From positions 1-45,763 of the forward strand of contig JANLZB010000025.1 in assembly GCA_031366005.1 (NCBI GenBank): a DNA stretch of 45,763 nucleotides, read 5' to 3'. A program made the position numbers and the translations under genes. The first letter of the stretch is position 1; every line of letters begins with the position of its first letter. The notes under the pieces were generated by a model that had not been told where the DNA came from, ran no database searches, and worked only from the letters and a program-made list of their open reading frames with translations. Source of the DNA: JANLUX01 sp031366005 (GTDB lineage Bacteria; Bacteroidota; Bacteroidia; AKYH767-A; OLB10). Of this stretch, positions 1-6,899 are shown piece by piece.

Positions 1-3
1 AGA

Positions 4-22
4 TGCTGAAACAAGTTCAGCA
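4..22. repeat. Short palindrome, probable interspersed repeat
   Basis: TGCTGAA and TTCAGCA are 7-base inverted arms around a 5-base loop, followed by TGACG. From memory, hairpins of this form recur between genes in many Bacteroidota genomes. It lies at the window edge, so the full element may be longer. It could also belong to the 3' end of a gene outside the window. Confidence 0.45.
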
Positions 23-36
23 TGACGAAATCCCAC

Positions 37-70
37 AAAAAAAGCGCAAAACAATTATTTGCTTTGCGCT
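37..70 (-). terminator. Rho-independent terminator of the DUF3127 gene
   Basis: Read on the minus strand, an 8-base stem (AGCGCAAA paired with TTTGCGCT) is followed directly by a run of seven T. It lies just beyond the stop codon of the minus-strand gene ending at 93, as expected for an intrinsic terminator. Confidence 0.7.
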
Positions 71-92
71 CTTCATAATTTTTTTGAATAAA

Positions 93-488
93 TCAGAAAG
101 GAAGATCGTCTGTGGCTTCCTGTTCAGCTGACATTGGATCACCAACTGGTTCCGGTCTTCTTGCTGACTGCATCTGTGGCATAGATTGATCATTGCCTGA
201 TGATGTGTTTCCTGCTCCTTCCATAATTCTCCAGGCACGAACATCTGTGTACCACCGGCCCTGGTATTCGCGGGATTCAATATTTAAAGATGCTGTAATA
301 ACGCTGCCAACTGAAAATTTTTTCAAGTCATTGGTTTTATCACCCATCGTGCTAAGGCATACTTTTTTGGGATAAGTTTCAAAAGTTTCAACAACAAACT
401 CTTGTTTTTTCCACTCTTTGCCTGCCTTGCTTACACCACTTGTTTCGGGCATAATCTGAATAATTTTTCCTGTAAGTTCTAAGCTCAT
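93..488 (-). CDS. DUF3127 protein, SSB-like OB fold with acidic DDLPF tail
   Basis: This 131-residue protein matches the DUF3127 family of Bacteroidota. The N-terminal 90 residues carry the family pattern: a start GKIIQI, then KQEFVVETFETYPKK, then NIESREYQGRWYTDVRAWRI, which reads as a single OB-fold domain. Residues 91-124 are a low-complexity linker rich in Ser, Gln, Met and Pro. The protein ends in TDDLPF, very like the DDIPF tip of single-stranded-DNA-binding protein SSB, which docks partner proteins. The family has no settled function; the tail suggests a role in DNA replication or repair with SSB partners, and that is inference. It has its own terminator and lies 83 bases downstream of htpG on the same strand. 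Confidence 0.85.
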   Translation of the reverse strand: MSLELTGKIIQIMPETSGVSKAGKEWKKQEFVVETFETYPKKVCLSTMGDKTNDLKKFSVGSVITASLNIESREYQGRWYTDVRAWRIMEGAGNTSSGNDQSMPQMQSARRPEPVGDPMSAEQEATDDLPF

Positions 489-571
489 GATTTTTAAGAT
501 TTAATTATACAAAAATAGGAAAAAGCCTTTCGGTTTTCTCCTATTTTAAATTTGTGAAAAAATATTTTTTA

Positions 572-2386
572 TTAAATCAATTCCAAACTGCGCTGAATGA
601 ACTTTGTTAATTCTTCACCTTTCAACAATTGCTGTGAAAGTAATGCAAGGTCAGTAGCCTGCTTCACTAACTGTGCTTGTTTTCCTGCGTCCGGTTCTAC
701 AAGAATGCGTGCCATCAACGGATGATTTGTATTCACCACAAGATTGTAATGCTCAGGCATGCTTCCCATAAAATCATAACCACCACCCATTGCTGCCATG
801 TCTTTCATCCTGCGCATAAATTCAGGACGTGTTATCATCATAGGAGCATCTTTCTCAGTTAAATTTTCAAATACAACTGTAAACTGTTCTTTAGGAACTG
901 CATTTTCAATCAGTGGTTGCAATTCTTTCTTTTGATCATCGTTGAGATTTGATTTTTTCTCTTCCCCTTTTTCAATCAGTTTATCAATGGTATCAGCATC
1001 CACTCTTGCGAATTGCGCATTTTCAATTTTCTGTTCCAGGAAATTTACAAAATGTGCGTCAATCACTCCATCCAACAGCAACACATCGTAACTTCTGTTT
1101 TTTGCTGCTTCAATAAAGCTATGTTGTTCAACCGGATTGTTCGTGTAGAGATAAATAATCTTCTTGTCTTTATTTTCCTGGTTGAGTTTAATCAGTTGAC
1201 CGTATTCGTCAACAGTAAAATATTTTTGTTCAGTATTTTTGAAAAGGAAAAACTGTTTTGCTTTATCATAAAATTTCTCTTCACTCAACATTCCATATTT
1301 GATAAACACACCGATATCATCCCACTTTGCCTCAAAGTCACTTCGGTTTTCTTTAAAGAGTTCCTCCAGTTTATCAGCTACTTTTTTCATGATGTGACTG
1401 CTGATCTTTTTCACATTGCTGTCACTCTGCAGATAACTTCTGGAAACATTTAAAGGAATATCAGGTGAATCGAGCACGCCATGCAACAGCGTGAGAAAAT
1501 CAGGAACAATTCCTTCAACAGAATCAGTAACAAAAACCTGGCGGCTGTATAACTGAATTTTATTTTTCTGAACCTCTAAATTTTTCTTCAGCTTAGGGAA
1601 GTAAAGTATTCCCGTAAGGTTAAATGGATAATCAACATTGAGATGAATATAAAACAAAGGATCTTCGGCAAACGGATATAATTCTTTGTAAAACTTTTTA
1701 TAATCTTCATCCGTTAAGTCAGCTGGTTTACGTGTCCATGCAGGTTGTGTATTGTTAATGATATTGCTATCGAATTTTATTTCAACAGGTAAAAATTTAC
1801 AATACTTTTTTAATAATGCATCAACACGTGCATTCTCTAAAAACTCAAGGTTATCTTCATTGATATAGAGAATAACATCTGTTCCCCTTTCAGTTTTTTT
1901 CGCAGGCTCCAAAGTATAATCAGGACTTCCGTCACAGCTCCATAGCACTGCATCTTTTTTGTCTGTTGATTTATAAGATCGTGTCAGCACTTCTACTTTA
2001 TCAGCCACCATAAAAGCAGAATAAAAACCAAGTCCGAATTTTCCGATAATGTTTAATCCGGCTTCGTCCTTGTATTTATTTACAAATTCCTCTGCTCCTG
2101 AAAACGCAATCTGGTTAATGTATTTCTCCACCTCTTCAGCAGTCATTCCAATACCATTATCAGAAATGGTTAATGTCTTTTTATCCTTATCAATACTTAC
2201 ATTAATTGTCACATCGCCCATCTCACCTTTATATTCCCCGAGGGAAGCAAGGGTTTTTAATTTTTGCGTTGCATCGGTTGCATTGCTTACCAGTTCGCGT
2301 AAAAAGATTTCGTGGTCAGAGTATAAAAACTTTTTAATGATAGGAAATATGTTTTCCGTTTGTACGTTTATTTTACCTGTTTGCAT
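572..2386 (-). CDS. htpG: Molecular chaperone HtpG (bacterial Hsp90)
   Basis: The 604-residue protein is an ATP-dependent dimeric cytoplasmic chaperone of the Hsp90 family and has the usual bacterial length. The N-terminal GHKL ATPase domain shows ELVSNATDA (Mg/ATP-binding Asn), DNGIGM and GKFGLGFYSAFMVADKV. The middle domain follows, with LYSRQVFV and the conserved client/ATP-contact segment PLNVSRSYLQ. The C-terminal dimerisation domain ends near LTKFIQRSLELI. There is no charged linker of the eukaryotic cytosolic type, as expected for HtpG. The start lies about 160 bases from the divergent protease gene, and the gap holds a strong palindrome. Nothing in the sequence shows a heat-shock operator. 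Confidence 0.97.
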   Translation of the reverse strand: MQTGKINVQTENIFPIIKKFLYSDHEIFLRELVSNATDATQKLKTLASLGEYKGEMGDVTINVSIDKDKKTLTISDNGIGMTAEEVEKYINQIAFSGAEEFVNKYKDEAGLNIIGKFGLGFYSAFMVADKVEVLTRSYKSTDKKDAVLWSCDGSPDYTLEPAKKTERGTDVILYINEDNLEFLENARVDALLKKYCKFLPVEIKFDSNIINNTQPAWTRKPADLTDEDYKKFYKELYPFAEDPLFYIHLNVDYPFNLTGILYFPKLKKNLEVQKNKIQLYSRQVFVTDSVEGIVPDFLTLLHGVLDSPDIPLNVSRSYLQSDSNVKKISSHIMKKVADKLEELFKENRSDFEAKWDDIGVFIKYGMLSEEKFYDKAKQFFLFKNTEQKYFTVDEYGQLIKLNQENKDKKIIYLYTNNPVEQHSFIEAAKNRSYDVLLLDGVIDAHFVNFLEQKIENAQFARVDADTIDKLIEKGEEKKSNLNDDQKKELQPLIENAVPKEQFTVVFENLTEKDAPMMITRPEFMRRMKDMAAMGGGYDFMGSMPEHYNLVVNTNHPLMARILVEPDAGKQAQLVKQATDLALLSQQLLKGEELTKFIQRSLELI

Positions 2387-2463
2387 TTATGTTTGATTTT
2401 AAGCTGGCGCAAATTTCAAATAAAATGCCATCCAACCGTTTTCTGACACATTGGCTTGTAAAA

Positions 2464-2498
2464 TACCCCTGACAGGGTTTAAAACCCTGTCAGGGGTA
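2464..2498. repeat. Perfect 35-base palindrome (CCCCTGACAGGG family)
   Basis: Two 17-base perfect inverted arms are separated by one base and centred on 2481; each arm contains ACCCCTGACAGGGTTT. It sits between the divergent htpG and protease genes, so it cannot be a terminator for either. A decayed half copy occurs at 29498-29514, which argues for an interspersed repeat rather than a local operator. Confidence 0.75.
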
Positions 2499-2548
2499 AC
2501 GCATAGTTACAATTTAGTTAAAGCGCCCATGTTTAAACTTTCCTTACA

Positions 2549-2577
2549 TTGGATGGAATAATAATTGCGAAGTTTGC
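2549..2577 (+). promoter_or_regulatory. Possible promoter of the S41 protease gene
   Basis: TTGG at 2549 is followed 17 bases later by GAAGTTTGC, a partial match to the Bacteroidota TTG / TAnnTTTG pattern. The TA of the -7 box is missing, so this is only a fair match. The same TTGGATGG octamer occurs facing htpG at 2428-2435. Confidence 0.35.
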
Positions 2578-2632
2578 ACTCACACAAAACTTTACAGAAG
2601 TTCCTGCGTTAAACAACAACATAAATAAAATT

Positions 2633-4237
2633 ATGAGAAAATTGAAATATAAATTAATTGCTTTATTGATGTGCGTGTTATTTGCTCCCCACATTCATGC
2701 ACAAAGTACGGATGCCGGACGCAAGTTTGATGCATTGCTCAACATTATTGCACAAGCTTATGTGGATACTACCAATCAAAAGGAGATGACCGAAGATGCC
2801 ATACGTGCCATGCTGAAAGATCTTGATCCACACTCTGTTTATCTTGATGCAGATGAATTGAAACAGGTGAATGAACCTTTAGTTGGAAAATTTGAAGGTA
2901 TCGGAGTGCAGTTTCAATTGGTGGAGGATACCATTATGGTGAGCCAGGTTATTGCCGGAGGTCCGAGCGAGAAATTAGGTATTCGTGCAGGTGACAGAAT
3001 TGTAAAGATTGATGGAGAAAACGTAACCAATATTAAACTCACCAATCGTGATGTTTTAAAACGTTTGCGTGGAGATAAAGGAACTAAGGTTACTGTAGGA
3101 ATTTTTCGCAGAGATGTAAAAGGACTTACAGACTTTACCATTACAAGAGATAAAATTCCGCTGTATAGCGTTGATGCAACTTACATGGCTACACCTGAAA
3201 TAGGATATATAAAAGTGAGCCGTTTTGCTGACAGCACTGTCTATGAATTTAAAGCCGCATTGCAACAATTAAAAGATCAGGGAATGAAAAGCCTGATAGT
3301 GGATTTGCAAGGCAATGGTGGTGGTTATCTTAATCGTGCAATTGAAATGGCTGATGAATTTCTGAGCGCTGATAAATTGATTGTTTATACTCAGGGAAGA
3401 ATACAGGCACGCCAGGAAAATTATTCAACTGCTTATGGCGGATGGGAAAAAGGAAAGTTGGTGATGCTGGTAGATGAATCATCTGCATCTGCAAGTGAGA
3501 TTGTTACCGGTGCTGTTCAGGATCACGATCGTGCATTGGTGGTAGGACGCAGAACGTATGCAAAAGGATTGGTTCAAAAACCATTTTCATTGCCTGATGG
3601 TTCAGCAGTGCGATTAACCATTGCGCGTTATTATACACCTTCCGGCAGATGTATTCAGAAAGCTTATGGCAAAGGAGAGAAAGGTGATGAGGATTATGAT
3701 GCAGATTTAAGCAATCGGATTTTACGTGGTGAATTATATTCAGCCGACAGTATTAAGTTTATTGATTCATTAAAAGTTTATACTGATGCTCACCGTACTA
3801 TTTATGGTGGGGGTGGAATTATGCCTGATGTGTTTGTTCCATTGGATACAACACTCAACAGTAAATATTATGATGAGCTGAGAAGAAAAGGAATTCTTGC
3901 CGATTTTTCTTTTAACTATACAGATGATAATCGTAGTACATTGTTAAAGAATTATCCTGATGTAAAAACATTCAAAAAGAATTTTGTGATGACACCTGAA
4001 CTGATGAACAGGTTATTTGCTTATGCTGGTAAAAAAGATGTGAAGAAAGATGAGCAGCAATATTTAACTTCAGAAAAATTGATTAAGACGCAGATAAAAG
4101 CTCTTATCGCACGTGACCTATGGAACACCAATGCATATTGGTATGTAGTAAATGATATACTTAACACTTATACAAAAGCAATTCAGTGTATAGAGGATAA
4201 TACTTTTGACAAGATGAAAATTGCAGAAGGGAAGTAG
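2633..4237 (+). CDS. S41 family C-terminal processing protease (Prc/CtpA-like)
   Basis: The 534-residue protein is a periplasmic serine protease with a Ser/Lys dyad that trims or degrades proteins from their C-terminus. The ATG at 2633 is chosen because it begins a clear signal peptide (KLKYKLIALLMCVLFAPHIHA); the open frame extends to a TTG at 2549 but that stretch looks like leader. A PDZ domain lies near residues 85-165 (GIGVQFQLVED, IRAGDRIVKIDGENV). The catalytic core has the SASASE motif with Ser286 and Lys311 (YAKGLVQ), 25 residues apart as in Prc. After LTIARYYTPSGRCIQ there is a long C-terminal helical extension of about 180 residues, common in Bacteroidota members. It is a single-gene unit ending at a bidirectional terminator. 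Confidence 0.93.
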   Translation: MRKLKYKLIALLMCVLFAPHIHAQSTDAGRKFDALLNIIAQAYVDTTNQKEMTEDAIRAMLKDLDPHSVYLDADELKQVNEPLVGKFEGIGVQFQLVEDTIMVSQVIAGGPSEKLGIRAGDRIVKIDGENVTNIKLTNRDVLKRLRGDKGTKVTVGIFRRDVKGLTDFTITRDKIPLYSVDATYMATPEIGYIKVSRFADSTVYEFKAALQQLKDQGMKSLIVDLQGNGGGYLNRAIEMADEFLSADKLIVYTQGRIQARQENYSTAYGGWEKGKLVMLVDESSASASEIVTGAVQDHDRALVVGRRTYAKGLVQKPFSLPDGSAVRLTIARYYTPSGRCIQKAYGKGEKGDEDYDADLSNRILRGELYSADSIKFIDSLKVYTDAHRTIYGGGGIMPDVFVPLDTTLNSKYYDELRRKGILADFSFNYTDDNRSTLLKNYPDVKTFKKNFVMTPELMNRLFAYAGKKDVKKDEQQYLTSEKLIKTQIKALIARDLWNTNAYWYVVNDILNTYTKAIQCIEDNTFDKMKIAEGK

Positions 4238-4274
4238 ATGTATGGATTTGAATATTTAAACGACTTAAAATAAA

Positions 4275-4300
4275 AAATCCCGCAAAAAATTGTGGGATTT
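4275..4300. terminator. Bidirectional terminator between convergent genes
   Basis: AAATCCCGCA pairs with TGTGGGATTT (one G-T pair) around a 6-base A-rich loop. It lies between the plus-strand protease stop at 4237 and the minus-strand lipoprotein stop at 4324, with A/T tracts on the upstream side that serve the minus strand. Confidence 0.7.
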
Positions 4301-4323
4301 AACTTAAACTGGTAATTACTTTC

Positions 4324-4536
4324 TTATTTATGAGCTGAAGTGTCAGACTTCACTTCCATTGTGCTGTCAGCAGTAACAGTAGTTTCAGTAGTAACAGTAG
4401 CGTCACTATTTGGAACTTCTTCAGTAACAGTAGTTTCTGTTGTAGACTCAGTACCTGTAGTTTCAGTTTTGCTTCCGCAAGATGCTAATGCTACAACAAA
4501 TGCAGACATTGCAAGGATTGATACGATTTTTTTCAT
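4324..4536 (-). CDS. Small Thr/Glu-rich lipoprotein
   Basis: This 70-residue protein has a lipoprotein signal (MKKIVSILAMSAFVVALASC) with a lipobox ALASC and Cys20 as the lipidated residue. The mature part is only about 50 residues, almost entirely Thr, Glu, Ser, Val and Asp in a loose TETTVT pattern, and is expected to be unstructured and acidic. No family is recognised and no function can be stated. The underlying DNA is repetitive (GTAACAGTAGT words). It is transcribed away from the ECF sigma gene, and its upstream region holds the same GGGTTACC element as that gene, so it is a likely target of the sigma factor. That would fit an envelope-stress lipoprotein, as inference. Confidence 0.8.
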   Translation of the reverse strand: MKKIVSILAMSAFVVALASCGSKTETTGTESTTETTVTEEVPNSDATVTTETTVTADSTMEVKSDTSAHK

Positions 4537-4568
4537 TTTGTTTTTGTTTTATTTTGATGATTTACATT

Positions 4569-4596
4569 TAATACCGAACCGTTAAATAGGTAACCC
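4569..4596 (-). promoter_or_regulatory. Putative ECF-sigma promoter of the lipoprotein gene
   Basis: On the minus strand GGGTTACC (4596-4589) is followed after 14 bases by GTATTA (4574-4569), leaving about 25 bases from the expected transcript start to the ATG at 4536. The same pair of boxes precedes the sigma gene on the other strand. The Bacteroidota housekeeping TAnnTTTG box is not evident here. Confidence 0.55.
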
Positions 4597-4726
4597 AACT
4601 TCTTTGAAAAAAAATATTATTTCTCATAAATCATTCAGAATCAATAAATAAAATTTAGATTATTAAAAACTTAATAATCTTTCTTTTTCCCTTCATATCC
4701 ACCTCACTAAAATAATCCTGTTCTTT

Positions 4727-4755
4727 GGGTTACCTTTTAAACAAACAGTGTATTA
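4727..4755 (+). promoter_or_regulatory. Putative autoregulated ECF-sigma promoter
   Basis: GGGTTACC at 4727-4734 is followed after 15 bases by GTATTA at 4750-4755. These are the same two boxes as upstream of the divergent lipoprotein gene. The -10-like box touches the annotated ATG at 4756. If it is used, the transcript would start inside the annotated frame and translation would begin at the ATG at 4768 instead. Confidence 0.5.
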
Positions 4756-5343
4756 ATGAGCAGTGATATGAAACAGGTTATACCTGTAAGTAGTGAAGAA
4801 GAAATAATCCTTGCATTGCGAAGATGTGATGAAAGAGTTCTTAAAACGGTGTATCGCCAACATTATCCACAGATAGCGAATATGGTTATCAATAACGGTG
4901 GAAGCATACAGGAAGCAAAAGATATTTACCAGGACACTGTAATTATCTTTTATGAGAAACTGCAGGACGAAGCATTCGAGTTAACTTGTCGTATCAGCAC
5001 CTTTCTTTATTCTGTTGGCAAAAGATTATGGTTGAAACAGCTTCAGCTTAAAAACCGTTTCACTGATGAATTTCACGAAGCGGGTGAAGCAATAATCTTA
5101 GACTGGACAGAGATAGGAAGCAATGAGGATCAGTACACGGCAATGCATCAAGCGTTGGAAAGCATGGGAGAACCCTGCAGAACCATTCTTAAAGACTTCT
5201 ACATGCACTCAGCATCAATGGATGAAATAACAGAAAAGTTTGGTTACACCAATAGCGATAATGCAAAGACACAGAAATACAAATGCCTTAAAAGATTAAA
5301 GAAAATTTTTTTCTCTCTATATAATAACGAAACAACAGAATGA
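4756..5343 (+). CDS. ECF-type sigma-70 family RNA polymerase sigma factor
   Basis: The 195-residue protein has the two-domain layout of extracytoplasmic-function sigma factors. Region 2 lies near residues 25-95 (VYRQHYPQIANMV, then EAKDIYQDTVIIFYEKL, where region 2.2 contacts RNA polymerase). Region 4 lies near 130-190, with a helix-turn-helix around MDEITEKFGYTNSDNAKTQKY and a basic end CLKRLKKIFF. It would direct polymerase to a small regulon. The start may be Met1 (4756) or Met5 (4768), because the likely -10 box abuts the first ATG. Its stop overlaps the start of the next gene (ATGA at 5340-5343), so the two proteins are translationally coupled; the partner looks like its anti-sigma factor. 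GGGTTACC upstream suggests autoregulation. Confidence 0.93.
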   Translation: MSSDMKQVIPVSSEEEIILALRRCDERVLKTVYRQHYPQIANMVINNGGSIQEAKDIYQDTVIIFYEKLQDEAFELTCRISTFLYSVGKRLWLKQLQLKNRFTDEFHEAGEAIILDWTEIGSNEDQYTAMHQALESMGEPCRTILKDFYMHSASMDEITEKFGYTNSDNAKTQKYKCLKRLKKIFFSLYNNETTE

Positions 5344-6452
5344 TTGATAAAAGAGAAACCGAAGAGTTAATTGAGCGCTATTGCAAAGGACAGCTCTTGC
5401 CTGACGAAATAAAAATTTTTGAGCAATGGTTAGAGAGCGACCTTGCACTCACCAAAGCTGTGGAAGAACACCAGACTATTTTGTCAGCGTTCAGCATAAG
5501 TGAAAAGCGTGAACAGCTTCGTAATAAATTAAATATTATTCATGATGAGATGGAGACTGAGCAGTTTGCTTTTAAAGCACCACTCAAAAAAGTAACGGAA
5601 GAAAAGCAACCTTCACGCATCCGTCAGTTCTACCGCCAGTATCGCATTATTTCTATTGCCGCAATGGTAACGATAGTTGCCGTTAGCGGAACATTGATTA
5701 CATCCGTTTTCATGGGAGTGTTCAGCAATAAGCAACAAGGTAACTACCAGGCTTTGAGTCGGGAAGTGGAACGACTCAAACGATCGCAGCGTGCCATTAT
5801 AAATGGCATCAATGAAAATAAAGAAACTGAAACAGATAATGTTGTTTCAGGATTCACAGGTACAGGATTTGCGTTAAGTAAAGATGGTTATGTGCTAACG
5901 AGTTATCACGTAGTGAAAGATGCGAAAAGTGTTTTTCTCAGCAATGAAAAATTTGAACAACTGGAAGCCACAAAAGTTGCTGTAGATAAAGCGCTTGATC
6001 TTGCTTTGCTTAAAATAAGTGATGAGCAATTTAAATCATTCAGCGAATTACCTTATGGTTTTAAAAATTCAGCAGCTGATCCCGGAGAGAAAGTATTTAC
6101 ACTTGGCTATCCCCGTGAAGAGATGGTTTATGGTGAAGGTTCTGTTAGTTCCATGACAGGTTTTGAAGGTGACACAAGTGCTTACCAGGTTTCTATTCCT
6201 GTTAATCCCGGAAACAGTGGTGGTCCTTTGTTTGATAATTATGGCAACCTGATTGGTATGGTAAGTGGTAAAAACACCAGTGCTGAAGGAGCATCGTTTG
6301 CTGTTCAGAGTAAACAGATTGCCCGTTATATAAAAACTATTGAAAACGAAAATATTTCAGTTGCATCAGGTAAAAATCTGAAAGGCCTTGATCGTCCTTC
6401 TCAAATTAAACGATTGAAGAATTACGTTTTTATTGTAAAGGTGTTTAATTAA
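5340..6452 (+). CDS. Membrane-anchored HtrA-like serine protease with anti-sigma-like N-terminus
   Basis: This 370-residue protein joins two parts. Residues 1-100 are cytoplasmic and begin with ELIERYCKGQLLPDEIKIFEQWLES, which resembles the N-terminal segment of FecR-type anti-sigma factors. One membrane helix follows at about 103-128, then a short charged coiled coil (137-158). Residues 165-340 form a trypsin-like S1C domain with an apparently complete triad: His190 (SYHVV), Asp220 (ALDLALL) and Ser293 (NPGNSGGP). No PDZ domain follows, unlike DegP or DegS, and the protein ends in YVFIVKVFN. It overlaps the sigma gene by four bases. The arrangement suggests a sensor that holds the sigma factor inside while a periplasmic protease domain reads envelope state; this is inference. 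Confidence 0.88.
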   Translation: MIDKRETEELIERYCKGQLLPDEIKIFEQWLESDLALTKAVEEHQTILSAFSISEKREQLRNKLNIIHDEMETEQFAFKAPLKKVTEEKQPSRIRQFYRQYRIISIAAMVTIVAVSGTLITSVFMGVFSNKQQGNYQALSREVERLKRSQRAIINGINENKETETDNVVSGFTGTGFALSKDGYVLTSYHVVKDAKSVFLSNEKFEQLEATKVAVDKALDLALLKISDEQFKSFSELPYGFKNSAADPGEKVFTLGYPREEMVYGEGSVSSMTGFEGDTSAYQVSIPVNPGNSGGPLFDNYGNLIGMVSGKNTSAEGASFAVQSKQIARYIKTIENENISVASGKNLKGLDRPSQIKRLKNYVFIVKVFN

Positions 6453-6520
6453 AAATTTGCTCATTAAAATTTATCAGGAGCTTTATACTTTTTTTTCTTT
6501 CTGTTTTTTAAAAGTAAATT

Positions 6521-6784
6521 CTAGTTTAAAAATTTTTTTACTTCAATCAATTTCAGATAAGGTTCAACTACTCTTTTTGAATACGTAGCAGCTATCCTTT
6601 CAATACGGTTTTGCTTAACATCATACCAAAGCTGGATGTAATAATTATTGAGATGGTATAAATTAACACGGTGATTTTTATTTTGTCTCACAATTAAAAA
6701 AGTTGCATGATGCCACACATGCCATGCTTTCTCATCAAAGTCAAGTGTATTGAATTTATTTACAGAGGGGATATCTTTTGTCAT
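6521..6784 (-). CDS. Small hypothetical protein
   Basis: An 87-residue protein of no recognised family. It has no signal peptide or membrane helix and is rich in His, Tyr, Trp, Asn and Val, with segments such as HVWHHATFLIVRQNKNHRVNLYHL and YIQLWYDVKQNRIERI that read as alternating beta strands, so a small cytoplasmic beta-rich fold is likely. The open frame is credible because an excellent Bacteroidota promoter (TTTG, 19 bases, TACATTTG) lies directly upstream at 6805-6835. It stands alone, facing the end of the protease gene; no function can be assigned. Confidence 0.7.
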   Translation of the reverse strand: MTKDIPSVNKFNTLDFDEKAWHVWHHATFLIVRQNKNHRVNLYHLNNYYIQLWYDVKQNRIERIAATYSKRVVEPYLKLIEVKKFLN

Positions 6785-6804
6785 AGCAAAAATGTGTTGT
6801 TATT

Positions 6805-6835
6805 CAAATGTAAAAACAGAATAACGGAAATCAAA
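6805..6835 (-). promoter_or_regulatory. Bacteroidota-type promoter of the small orphan gene
   Basis: On the minus strand TTTG (6835-6832), 19 bases and TACATTTG (6812-6805) match the -33 / -7 consensus exactly. The expected start of transcription is near 6799, giving a leader of about 15 bases before the ATG at 6784. Confidence 0.65.
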
Positions 6836-6899
6836 AAGTAATTTGGTCAATAAAAATAAAAACAGGGTAAAAAAGAAAGGAGGAAATTACATGTTACTA

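Noticed and set aside
1013..1453. 146-codon open frame opposite htpG
   Set aside because: It is antisense to a well-supported HtpG coding region and its Phe/Ile-rich product has no domain pattern.
2464..2498. Terminator for htpG or the protease
   Set aside because: The palindrome lies upstream of both divergent genes and so cannot end either transcript.
4340..4585. Plus-strand frame overlapping the small lipoprotein
   Set aside because: The minus-strand frame has a clear lipobox and promoter; the plus-strand frame is the antisense of its Thr/Glu repeats.
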